Origin: Firmicutes bacterium UBA4882
GTDB taxonomy: Bacteria > Bacillota > UBA4882
DNA length: 32,614 nt
Assembly: GCA_002399265.1 (NCBI GenBank)
Contig: DHDG01000042.1
Coordinates: 41,609-74,222, forward strand
Direction: 5' to 3'
Shown: positions 1 to 6,654 of the stretch, one piece after another
Layout: every line of letters starts with the position of its first letter
How positions within the stretch are numbered: position 1 is the stretch's first letter
Position numbers and translations under genes: made by a program
Notes under the pieces: generated by a model
What the model saw: only the letters and a program-made list of their open reading frames with translations
What the model was told of the DNA's origin: nothing
Databases searched by the model: none

Positions 1-1
1 A

Positions 2-82
2 CCCCAACTGGAGGAAGCTTCACCCGAAATCGCCAAGCTGGCCGACAATTTGTCGAACGCCATTGCCGGATTGAACAAATAG
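2..82 (+). CDS. C-terminal end of an unidentified protein (partial)
   Basis: An open frame enters from the left edge and ends at the TAG at 80-82, giving 26 C-terminal residues that finish in AIAGLNK. The segment is helical-looking and alternates acidic and Ala/Leu residues. No motif identifies the family. A hairpin at 97-117 follows 14 bases after the stop, which supports this being a real gene end. The codon use is ordinary for the window. Function unknown. Confidence 0.5.
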   Translation, partial: PQLEEASPEIAKLADNLSNAIAGLNK

Positions 83-96
83 TAGGCTTTAACCAG

Positions 97-120
97 ACGG
101 GCCTGAACAAGGCCCGTTCT
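97..120 (+). terminator. Hairpin terminator after the partial gene
   Basis: Seven-base perfect arms ACGGGCC (97-103) and GGCCCGT (111-117) enclose a 7-base loop and are followed by only a short TCTTG run. It lies between the stop at 82 and the DegV start. It looks like a weak intrinsic terminator. Confidence 0.45.
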
Positions 121-173
121 TGATATCCGGAAGATTACGCAGCTTAATAAGGACGGATAGGAGAAGATCACTT

Positions 174-1013
174 TTGAATTACCCGGCCATTGTTTCCGAA
201 TCGTCCTGTTCACTTCCAGAATCGCTGCAAGATCAATTCCATATCCGGGTAGTACCCCATAGCGTCAATATCAATGGACAGGAATACGTTGAAGGCATTA
301 ATATTACGGATGCAGACCTGCGAAAGCTGCTGCATGCCAATACCGGAAAGGTGACGACCTCTGCGGTAAATCCGAGATTACTGGCGGAAACATTTGAAAG
401 CATTTTGCGGCAGGATCGCTCCGTTATTTTTGTCGGGCTGCCGCCCAGATTCAGCTGCACACTGCAAAATGCCCAGATAGCACGTCAGATGTGTTCTCGT
501 CCCGAACAGATCTTTATCTATGACGGCAAATGCATCGGGATCAACCTTGGCAAACTGGCCATGGCCGCCTCACAGCTGGCTGACAGCGGCAGAACGCCGG
601 ATTTCATAATCAGTCAGCTGGATCTGCTGCGACAGCGCATGGTTTCCGCTCTTTGGTCCAGCGATATGTCAGCCATTGTGAATAACGGGAGAGCCAACGA
701 ATTATTGAAGCGCTTCGCGTCAGTGATTAGTATTCATCCAGTACTGACACTGACGCCGGATGGCGCTCCGCAGCTAATCAGGCTGACACGTACGCTTGCC
801 CAAGGAATAGACGCACTCATTGATTTTATCAAGGCTAGAGGTATGGCGCCGGGTGAGGTTTTGTGTATTGGCCACTTTGAATCACCGGCAGCAGCCGCAC
901 AATTGGCAGCCAAGGCACGCGAACAACTAGGAACAGAGCAAATCGTCATTTTGGAGGGCGGCAATCTACTCTATCTGCATCTCGGTGCCGGTTCATTGTC
1001 GGTTTCAATCTAG
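174..1013 (+). CDS. DegV family protein (fatty-acid binding)
   Basis: DegV proteins bind one fatty-acid chain and, in Firmicutes, often serve as the FakB component that presents fatty acid to the FakA kinase. The start IVSESSCSLPESL matches the family opening (usually I-V-T-D-S-[TS]-x-x-L-P). The TTSAVNP segment corresponds to the TSxPSP lipid-binding loop, and ISIHPVLTLTPDG to the second-domain entry motif. The C-terminal YLHLGAGSLSV resembles the usual HxGPGALG. The frame is open from 120, but TTG at 174 is preferred because AGGAG lies at 159-163, ten bases upstream. That gives 279 residues, normal for the family. A strong terminator follows at 1064. No fakA lies next to it, so the lipid partner is not shown here. 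Confidence 0.85.
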   Translation: MNYPAIVSESSCSLPESLQDQFHIRVVPHSVNINGQEYVEGINITDADLRKLLHANTGKVTTSAVNPRLLAETFESILRQDRSVIFVGLPPRFSCTLQNAQIARQMCSRPEQIFIYDGKCIGINLGKLAMAASQLADSGRTPDFIISQLDLLRQRMVSALWSSDMSAIVNNGRANELLKRFASVISIHPVLTLTPDGAPQLIRLTRTLAQGIDALIDFIKARGMAPGEVLCIGHFESPAAAAQLAAKAREQLGTEQIVILEGGNLLYLHLGAGSLSVSI

Positions 1014-1063
1014 ACCCGGTTGCAGGCCGGTCTGCATGCAAAGGGCCCGCCCACGATACTATC

Positions 1064-1101
1064 AATGCTCCTTTTCATAGCAGAAAGGAGCATTCTTTAT
1101 T
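1064..1101 (+). terminator. Intrinsic terminator after the DegV gene
   Basis: Perfect 11-base arms AATGCTCCTTT (1064-1074) and AAAGGAGCATT (1084-1094) enclose a 9-base loop and are followed by CTTTATTTT. This is a typical rho-independent terminator 50 bases after the DegV stop. Confidence 0.85.
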
Positions 1102-1209
1102 TTGGGCGGCGGCCATGCATTTACCGTTTGCTCCCGATCGATACAAGCACTTTTCTCAGCACCTGGTCGTAAAATGATAAGCATTAACGATGATCAAAGG
1201 GGGATTTGC

Positions 1210-2316
1210 ATGACTAGAGGAAAGATCCGGCATCTGTTCCCAGGCAACAACACATCGATCGGTTTTTTTTCACTTTATCAATACATGCCGCCACCACTGG
1301 AGAATCTGAAGCGCTACTTCATCATTAAAGGTGGTCCCGGGGTGGGCAAATCCACTTTTATGAAGGCTATTGCGGAAACAATTCTCAATATGGGCCATGA
1401 TGTCGAATTGCACCACTGCTCGTCAGATAACGCTTCACTGGACGGCGTGGTGATACCCTTCCTTGGCGTGGCTTTCGTGGATGGGACCGCTCCTCATTCA
1501 ATTGATCCGAAAATCCCTGGCGCAGTGGAAGAAATCATCAACCTCGGTGACTTTTGGAATGCCGCCGGCCTGCAAAAAGACCGTGTACAAATTGCAGCGG
1601 CGATTAGCGAAAACGGCCGTCTCTTCCGACGTGCCTACAGCCACCTCGCCGTTGCCAAGATCTTCCATGACGAATATGAAAGCGCTTTCAGTGAACCCGG
1701 GGTAATGGACTGGAAAGCTGTTGACCGGGAGACGCTCGAAATACTGGGGGACATTTTCAGTTCAAGCAGCCATAGCGGCCTTCAATCAGTACAGAGGCAC
1801 CTGTTTGCCACCGCGATTACTCCCGATGGCCCCCAAAGTCATCTTGACAGTATCGTCGGCGGTATCAGGAAACGCTACGTAATTTCCGGCGAGTCCGGCA
1901 CCGGGAAAACAACCATCCTGCGCCAGGTTGCTAATCGGGCCGCTCTCCTAGGTTTGGCGACAGAAGTATTCCACTGTGCTCTCGAACCCGCCAAAATCGA
2001 CCATGTCGTTATTCCGGATTTAGGTACTGCCGTGATCAATGGGTCTATCCCGCATACTTATACTCCGGAAAAGGATGATATTGTCATAAGCACCGAACGA
2101 TTCCTTAACCGCCACAAGCTGGCTGCTTTCGGCGCAGAAGCCGCAGATGCGTGGCAACGCTATGAGGACGCCTTCGCAGCTGCCATAACCTTTATTGCCA
2201 GAGCCAAACAAAACCATGACTTGCTGGAAAACTATTACATTCCCAACATGGATTTCAAAGCCATTAGTGACTTGAGAGAGCAGATCATGCGGAGAATCTT
2301 AAGCCTGAATCAATGA
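1210..2316 (+). CDS. Duplicated P-loop ATPase (PRK06851-like)
   Basis: This is a 368-residue protein with two Walker A motifs, GGPGVGKST at about residue 41 and GESGTGKTT at about residue 227. Each is followed at the same distance by a similar block (HHCSSDNASLDGVVIPFLG and FHCALEPAKIDHVVIPDLG), so the protein is an internal duplication of one NTPase domain. It resembles the uncharacterised Firmicutes family PRK06851. I know of no established substrate. The frame is open from 1102, but ATG 1210 is chosen because AAGGGGG ends six bases upstream; ATG 1174 is an unlikely alternative without a ribosome site. Its stop overlaps the stop of the convergent DUF6249-like gene by seven bases (2310-2316), so the two transcripts have complementary 3' ends. 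Confidence 0.8.
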   Translation: MTRGKIRHLFPGNNTSIGFFSLYQYMPPPLENLKRYFIIKGGPGVGKSTFMKAIAETILNMGHDVELHHCSSDNASLDGVVIPFLGVAFVDGTAPHSIDPKIPGAVEEIINLGDFWNAAGLQKDRVQIAAAISENGRLFRRAYSHLAVAKIFHDEYESAFSEPGVMDWKAVDRETLEILGDIFSSSSHSGLQSVQRHLFATAITPDGPQSHLDSIVGGIRKRYVISGESGTGKTTILRQVANRAALLGLATEVFHCALEPAKIDHVVIPDLGTAVINGSIPHTYTPEKDDIVISTERFLNRHKLAAFGAEAADAWQRYEDAFAAAITFIARAKQNHDLLENYYIPNMDFKAISDLREQIMRRILSLNQ

Positions 2317-2717
2317 ACGGTTTCTTCGTCCAATTCTTGTTCGTTTTTCACCTGCGCCGGCTGATCGATTCCACTCTGCGGCTCACTGTGGTGCGAAAAC
2401 CAAGAGCTAAAAATTAATCCGATGCCGACGCCGACGGGTATAAAGCCCCCGATCAGCCAGGCACCCTGACCAAGACCAACCCACAACCCGATTAAGAGGA
2501 ACAATGATACCATGGTTGTGATCAGGCCGGCGCGCATTAATCCGACCGCTACTTTGGATTTTGGCGCGTTAAAGAGATCCGGCGGCACGAAACCCTGCTT
2601 AATGAGAGTGATCCGTTCACGATAGGAAAAATAGCGCATAATCAGAATGAAGACCATGAGAATCAATAGTACGACAATCGGCATCACTAATTCATAATAA
2701 ATCGGTGATATTGGCAT
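2310..2717 (-). CDS. DUF6249-like small membrane protein
   Basis: This 135-residue protein has three predicted membrane helices (about residues 9-27, 62-83 and 86-105). The motif YFSYRERITLIKQGFVPPDLF is split here as YFSYRERITLIKQGF plus VPPDLF; it is typical of the small membrane proteins annotated DUF6249 that accompany ECF sigma/anti-sigma pairs. The acidic C-terminal tail would be cytoplasmic or surface depending on topology. It is the last gene of the sigma operon, 17 bases after the anti-sigma stop, with a GAGGGGG ribosome site. It may take part in sensing or transmitting an envelope signal, but this is inferred from position only. Confidence 0.65.
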   Translation of the reverse strand: MPISPIYYELVMPIVVLLILMVFILIMRYFSYRERITLIKQGFVPPDLFNAPKSKVAVGLMRAGLITTMVSLFLLIGLWVGLGQGAWLIGGFIPVGVGIGLIFSSWFSHHSEPQSGIDQPAQVKNEQELDEETVH

Positions 2718-2734
2718 CGCGGCCGCAGCCCCCT

Positions 2735-3187
2735 CTATAGAAATTTGACATGTGCCTTTTTACGCATCAGAAAATAAATCAGACCGGCGGAGAACGCCAA
2801 ACCAACAATGATCCATGCCAGATACATAAAAACTGGATTGTGGAATAACTCTATATCTCCGCCGGCATTTGCCGACAGCGTCTTCAGGGAACTCAGCAAA
2901 TGATAGACCAGGAAAGCGAAGAAGCCAAACAACAGCACCGGCCCAATCTTGGATTCCTCTTCCTGCGTTTCCGTACTAAGTGAGTTCATGACGGCCGGAA
3001 GCAGACTGGCAGGTTCCTTCCAAAGCGGCAGGGCTTCGATTTCGGTGATCAGGCTGCGCCAGCGCTGATCTTCGCAGCGGCACTGCTCGCATTCGCACAA
3101 GTGATGGCGGTAAGCGTTGATCTCCGCATCTGAGTGCGAGCCGTCAAGAATTGCATGCATCATGCCCCTCGCCTGTTCACATTTCAT
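2735..3187 (-). CDS. Zinc-type (ZAS) anti-sigma factor, membrane-bound
   Basis: This protein should hold the adjacent ECF sigma factor inactive at the membrane. Near the N-terminus it has the ZAS signature H-x3-C-x2-C (within HHLCECEQC) together with an upstream Cys. A linker then leads to two hydrophobic segments (about residues 83-102 and 119-141), whereas many ZAS proteins have only one. ATG 3187 is preferred over ATG 3193 because GGAGG at 3196-3200 is eight bases from the former and only two from the latter. The gene overlaps the end of the sigma gene by 11 bases, which suggests translational coupling. The length of 150 residues is short for a receptor domain, so signal perception probably needs a partner, possibly the downstream membrane protein. 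Confidence 0.8.
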   Translation of the reverse strand: MKCEQARGMMHAILDGSHSDAEINAYRHHLCECEQCRCEDQRWRSLITEIEALPLWKEPASLLPAVMNSLSTETQEEESKIGPVLLFGFFAFLVYHLLSSLKTLSANAGGDIELFHNPVFMYLAWIIVGLAFSAGLIYFLMRKKAHVKFL

Positions 3188-3785
3188 TTTCATCGCCTCC
3201 AGACAGTCTGACGATCTCTCGCTTCAGATAATTCCGACCACGATGCAAATGGGTTCTAACCGTCCCGATCGGTACGCCGGTAATAGAAGCAATTTCTTCA
3301 TATGATAAGTCTTCAAGATGATATAAGATTAAGGCCGTTCTGTACGCCGGAGCAAGATTCATAATAGCCCGGCGCAGCAGAGCCTGGCGATAATCGTTTT
3401 CAGCAGCCTCTTCAGGGTTGGCACTGGCGTCTTCGCAGATCGGTTCCGGCAAATCGTCGATCGGCAGAGGACGTTTGCGGGCTACAACTGTCAAAGACAC
3501 GCGGTAAGCAATGCGATAAATCCAAGTTGAAAACCGGGCGTCGCCCCGGAAGTCCTTTAGCGAACGCCAAGCCCTGATGAATGTCTCCTGTGCCGCATCA
3601 AATGCCTCGTCACGGTTGCCAATCACCGATAGTGCCAGGTTGTAAACATACTTTTGATACCTTTGAACCAGCACCTCGAATGCTTCCGGATTGCCTTCTG
3701 ATGCTCTTTTTATCAGCTCCGTTTCGGTTTCTATAAGTGGCAAATGTTTCACCTCGTCAAAGAGCAATCTGTTCCGGATAACCAT
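3177..3785 (-). CDS. ECF-type RNA polymerase sigma factor
   Basis: The protein contains sigma region 2 (AFEVLVQRYQKYVYNLAL, then AAQETFIRAWRSL and the WIYRIAYR end of region 2) and region 4 with a clear helix-turn-helix (LSYEEIASITGVPIGTVRTH). The domains are joined by a short acidic linker, as in group IV sigma factors. It should redirect RNA polymerase to a stress regulon and is probably controlled by the overlapping anti-sigma gene. ATG 3785 gives 202 residues. TTG 3743, with GAGGTG six bases upstream, gives 188 residues and starts just before PLIETETELIKRA, the usual family beginning, so it is a serious alternative. The operon diverges from groESL across 167 bases up to the groES promoter. 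Confidence 0.88.
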   Translation of the reverse strand: MVIRNRLLFDEVKHLPLIETETELIKRASEGNPEAFEVLVQRYQKYVYNLALSVIGNRDEAFDAAQETFIRAWRSLKDFRGDARFSTWIYRIAYRVSLTVVARKRPLPIDDLPEPICEDASANPEEAAENDYRQALLRRAIMNLAPAYRTALILYHLEDLSYEEIASITGVPIGTVRTHLHRGRNYLKREIVRLSGGDENEM

Positions 3786-3952
3786 ATGACTAGCGCCTTT
3801 GCATTAAAGTTTCGCATCCGAAGCGGCTTTTCCTGTAAACAAACTGAAATTGCATTAAATCAAAATCCGGAGACAAAATAAGCATTATTAATTTAACACC
3901 CCGTAATCGCTGCTATTCTCAAATAGTCGGCGTTTAACGCGGATTTTTCGCC

Positions 3953-3982
3953 TTGATAGGAAATGGCATTAATGGATATTAT
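3953..3982 (+). promoter_or_regulatory. Sigma-A promoter of groESL
   Basis: TTGATA (3953-3958) and TATTAT (3977-3982) are separated by 18 bases; each matches the vegetative consensus at five of six positions. The expected start is near 3989, just upstream of the CIRCE operator, which is the classical arrangement for HrcA repression. Confidence 0.75.
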
Positions 3983-3992
3983 AAATATGTGA

Positions 3993-4019
3993 TTAGCACT
4001 CGTTGTTGTTGAGTGCTAA
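3993..4019 (+). promoter_or_regulatory. CIRCE operator (HrcA binding site)
   Basis: TTAGCACTC (3993-4001), nine bases, then GAGTGCTAA (4011-4019) is a perfect match to the CIRCE inverted repeat. HrcA binds it and represses chaperone genes until heat or misfolded protein titrates GroEL. It lies 32 bases before the groES start codon. Confidence 0.97.
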
Positions 4020-4051
4020 CAGATTCGAGATTGCGAAAGGAGGAACATTAT

Positions 4052-4339
4052 ATGAATTTGAAACCGCTTTACGACCGTATTGTTGTAGAGCCGCTGGCAG
4101 CGGAGGAGAAAACCAAAGGTGGCATCGTGCTCCCCGATACAGCCAAAGAAAAACCGCAAATTGGCATGGTAATTGCCGTTGGCGCTGGACGCATTGACGA
4201 TAAGGGACAGCGCGTTGTCCCGGAAGTCAAAGTCGGAGAGAAAGTCATTTATGCCAGTTACGCCGGCACCGAGTTCAAAAACGACGGCGCCAAACTGCTG
4301 ATCCTCAAAGAAAGTGATATCCTGGCTATTCTCGAATAA
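4052..4339 (+). CDS. groES: Co-chaperonin GroES
   Basis: GroES is the heptameric lid of the GroEL folding chamber. The 95-residue protein begins MNLKPLYDRIVVEPLAAEE and carries KTKGGIVLPDTAKEKP, the mobile loop that docks on GroEL, and ends ILKESDILAILE as usual. ATG 4052 is chosen because AAAGGAGG lies at 4036-4043, eight bases upstream; the longer open frame from 4013 would run through the CIRCE element. The gene is first in the CIRCE-controlled operon, 19 bases before groEL. Length and sequence are entirely normal. Confidence 0.97.
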   Translation: MNLKPLYDRIVVEPLAAEEKTKGGIVLPDTAKEKPQIGMVIAVGAGRIDDKGQRVVPEVKVGEKVIYASYAGTEFKNDGAKLLILKESDILAILE

Positions 4340-4358
4340 CGAAAGGAGGTAACTGCCA

Positions 4359-5972
4359 ATGGCAAAAATGCTTGCTTTTGACGAAGACGCCCGGCGTTCT
4401 CTGGAACGTGGCGTAAATACTCTGGCAGAAGCTGTTAAGATTACACTCGGCCCTAAAGGTAGAAATGTCGTTCTGGAAAAGAAATACGGATCACCGACTA
4501 TTACCAATGACGGTGTCAGTATTGCCAAAGAAATCGAATTGGATGATCCTTATGAAAATCTGGGTGCTAACCTTCTGAAAGAAGTGGCCAGCAAAACAGA
4601 TGATGTCGCTGGTGATGGCACTACAACCGCTACTGTTCTGGCGCAGGCCATGATTCGCGAAGGCCTGAAAAACGTAGCTGCTGGAACTAACCCCATGATT
4701 CTAAAGGGCGGTATCGAAAAAGCGGTCGCCGCAATAGTGGATGAATTGCGCCAAAACAGCAAGAGCGTGGATAGTCGCGATCAAATCGCCCATGTCGCCG
4801 CCATTTCCTCTGGTGATGTGAGTGTTGGCGAAATTATCGCCGATGCCATGGAAAAGGTCGGCAAAGACGGTGTTATCACTGTCGAAGAAAGCCAGACCAT
4901 GGGCACAACGCTTGAAGTTGTGGAGGGCATGCAATTTGACCGCGGTTATGTCAATATGTACATGGTCACCGATTCCGAGCATATGGAAGCGATCCTCGAT
5001 GAGCCGTACATCTTGATGACCGACAAAAAGATTAACCTCATTAGTGACCTGGTGCCCCTGCTTGAAAAGATTGTGCAACAGGGCCGCCCGATCCTGATTG
5101 TTGCAGAAGACATTGAAGGTGAAGCCTTAGCCACACTGGTACTGAATAAAATGCGCGGCACCCTGAAAGTTGTAGCTGTGAAAGCCCCTGGTTTCGGCGA
5201 TCGCCGCAAGGCAATGCTCAGTGACATGGCGATTCTCACTGGCGGACAAGTCATCAGTGAAGACCTCGGGCTAAAGCTGGAGAATGTCACTCTTGATATG
5301 CTTGGTCAGGCACATCAAGTCAAAGTTACCAAGGATGACACCACCATTGTCGGTGGCAAAGGCAACGCCCAGGAGATTAAGAACCGCATTAACCAGATTA
5401 GGGTAGAAATCGAGGATACCAAAAGCGACTACGACCGTGAGAAGCTACAGGAACGCCTTGCCAAGCTGTCTGGCGGTGTGGCCGTAATTCAAGTCGGAGC
5501 CGTGACGGAAACCGAGCTGAAAGAGAAGAAACATCGCATTGAGGACGCCTTGAAAGCCACCCGCGCGGCTGTTGAGGAAGGCATTCTGGCTGGCGGAGGC
5601 ACAGCGCTGCTACAGGCTGCTCCGATCATTGACAACCTGTCACTCAGTGGAGAAGAGGCGGTTGGCGCTGCCATCGTAAAGCGCGCCCTGGAAGAGCCGG
5701 TACGTCAAATCGCGATGAATGCTGGCGCCGAGGGCTCGGTGGTCGTGGAAAAAGTACGCACGCTTGAAAAAGGCGTTGGCTACAATGCCTTAATCAACAA
5801 GTACGAAAATATGATGCAGGCCGGAATTGTTGACCCAACCAAAGTCACCCGCAGTGCTCTGCAAAACGCTGCTTCGATTGCAGCGATGCTGTTGACCACT
5901 GAAGCTTTGGTAGTTGACAAACCCGAAAAGAAAGTTGCCCCCGCGAACCCCGGCATGCCGGATATGGATTAA
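4359..5972 (+). CDS. groEL: Chaperonin GroEL
   Basis: GroEL forms the double-ring ATP-dependent folding chamber in the cytoplasm. The 537-residue protein has the family start AKMLAFDEDARRSLERGVN, the nucleotide-binding GDGTTT at residues 85-90, the apical-domain block KAPGFGDRRKAML, and the late ATP-site motif GILAGGGTALLQ. AAAGGAGG lies just before the ATG. The C-terminus ends in NPGMPDMD and lacks the long Gly-Gly-Met repeat common in other bacteria; only a short trace remains. It is co-transcribed with groES under CIRCE control. A palindromic repeat 11 bases beyond the stop (5983-6043) probably also ends transcription. Confidence 0.98.
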   Translation: MAKMLAFDEDARRSLERGVNTLAEAVKITLGPKGRNVVLEKKYGSPTITNDGVSIAKEIELDDPYENLGANLLKEVASKTDDVAGDGTTTATVLAQAMIREGLKNVAAGTNPMILKGGIEKAVAAIVDELRQNSKSVDSRDQIAHVAAISSGDVSVGEIIADAMEKVGKDGVITVEESQTMGTTLEVVEGMQFDRGYVNMYMVTDSEHMEAILDEPYILMTDKKINLISDLVPLLEKIVQQGRPILIVAEDIEGEALATLVLNKMRGTLKVVAVKAPGFGDRRKAMLSDMAILTGGQVISEDLGLKLENVTLDMLGQAHQVKVTKDDTTIVGGKGNAQEIKNRINQIRVEIEDTKSDYDREKLQERLAKLSGGVAVIQVGAVTETELKEKKHRIEDALKATRAAVEEGILAGGGTALLQAAPIIDNLSLSGEEAVGAAIVKRALEEPVRQIAMNAGAEGSVVVEKVRTLEKGVGYNALINKYENMMQAGIVDPTKVTRSALQNAASIAAMLLTTEALVVDKPEKKVAPANPGMPDMD

Positions 5973-5982
5973 TCAAAAACGA

Positions 5983-6065
5983 GACAAGGGGACGGATCAT
6001 GCGTCTTGTGATTACGCCAAGATGCATGATCCGTCCCCTTGTCGTCCCCTTGTCGTCCCCTTGTC
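5983..6065. repeat. REP/BIME-like palindrome with tandem 11-bp copies
   Basis: Two 26-base arms (5983-6008 and 6018-6043) pair with one mismatch across a 9-base loop. Each arm holds the core GGGGACGGATC. Inside the left arm, ACAAG (5984-5988) and CTTGT (6005-6009) form a smaller hairpin around the core. The final 11 bases, GTCCCCTTGTC, are repeated in tandem three times without error (6033-6043, 6044-6054, 6055-6065). The element lies between the convergent groEL and iorB stops and may act as a bidirectional terminator. Related palindromes lie at 18373-18496 and 21226-21308. Confidence 0.85.
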
Positions 6066-6072
6066 TTCTGTC

Positions 6073-6654
6073 TTAGCTCAACTGCGCACCCATTTCAAAG
6101 GCTTTGATGTTGGCTTCCAGATACTTGCCTGGAACTAATTGCTCAATAGCTTGCAGCAGACTGGTGCGCGGCAGATCAATGATCCGCGTTGCCGCTGCAG
6201 CTCCCAGCATTACTGTGTTAGTAAACTTCAACCCGCCGGCCTCCAAGGCGATTGCGCCAGCGTCGACTAAAACTGCCTCTGGTAGCGCCTCTCTCAGGTA
6301 ATCCAACACTTCCCGAAAATGATAAGGTGCTTGCCCAAGCGTGGCTGTCACTGGAGCAATCGGACGGGTATTGATGAGCGCCCGGACATTTTTATCAAGA
6401 AAACCCATTGCCCGCACAGCTTCAGCAGGTTCAAAGGCAATGAGTCCTTTGGCGTACCGTTTGGGGATCAAAGGTCCCACGTTACTGTCCCCGATCCGAA
6501 CATGGCTCAAGACACATCCTTCACGCTGAGCCATTCCGATTGTCTCCGAAGTAAAGGCTGGCAAACCTGCATTAATGGCGGCGGTGGCGATCACGCGGGA
6601 GGCCAATACCGTACCTTGTCCTCCCACCCCGGCAATCAGCAAATCAGTTTTCAT
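6073..6654 (-). CDS. iorB: Indolepyruvate:ferredoxin oxidoreductase beta subunit
   Basis: This is the small subunit of the enzyme that oxidises indolepyruvate and other aryl-pyruvates to aryl-acetyl-CoA with reduction of ferredoxin, a step in anaerobic amino-acid breakdown or its reverse. The 193-residue protein begins with LLIAGVGGQGTVLASRVIA, the gamma-type domain motif of 2-oxoacid:ferredoxin oxidoreductases, and continues with ETIGMAQREGCVLSHVRIG. Length is normal. Its start overlaps the end of iorA by 11 bases, so the two are translationally coupled in one operon. The stop faces groEL across the palindromic repeat. Confidence 0.93.
   Translation of the reverse strand: MKTDLLIAGVGGQGTVLASRVIATAAINAGLPAFTSETIGMAQREGCVLSHVRIGDSNVGPLIPKRYAKGLIAFEPAEAVRAMGFLDKNVRALINTRPIAPVTATLGQAPYHFREVLDYLREALPEAVLVDAGAIALEAGGLKFTNTVMLGAAAATRIIDLPRTSLLQAIEQLVPGKYLEANIKAFEMGAQLS

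Noticed and set aside
2310..2316. Seven-base overlap of convergent stop codons.
   Set aside because: Such short convergent overlaps are common in compact genomes and need no special explanation.
4016..4528. A 170-codon minus-strand frame across CIRCE, groES and groEL start.
   Set aside because: It overlaps the well-supported groESL operon and operator and has no support of its own.
6009..6021. TGATTACGCCAAG in the loop of the palindrome equals a stretch at the start of lacZ-alpha cloning vectors.
   Set aside because: Only 13 bases match and the flanking bases belong to the genomic palindrome, so vector contamination is not supported.
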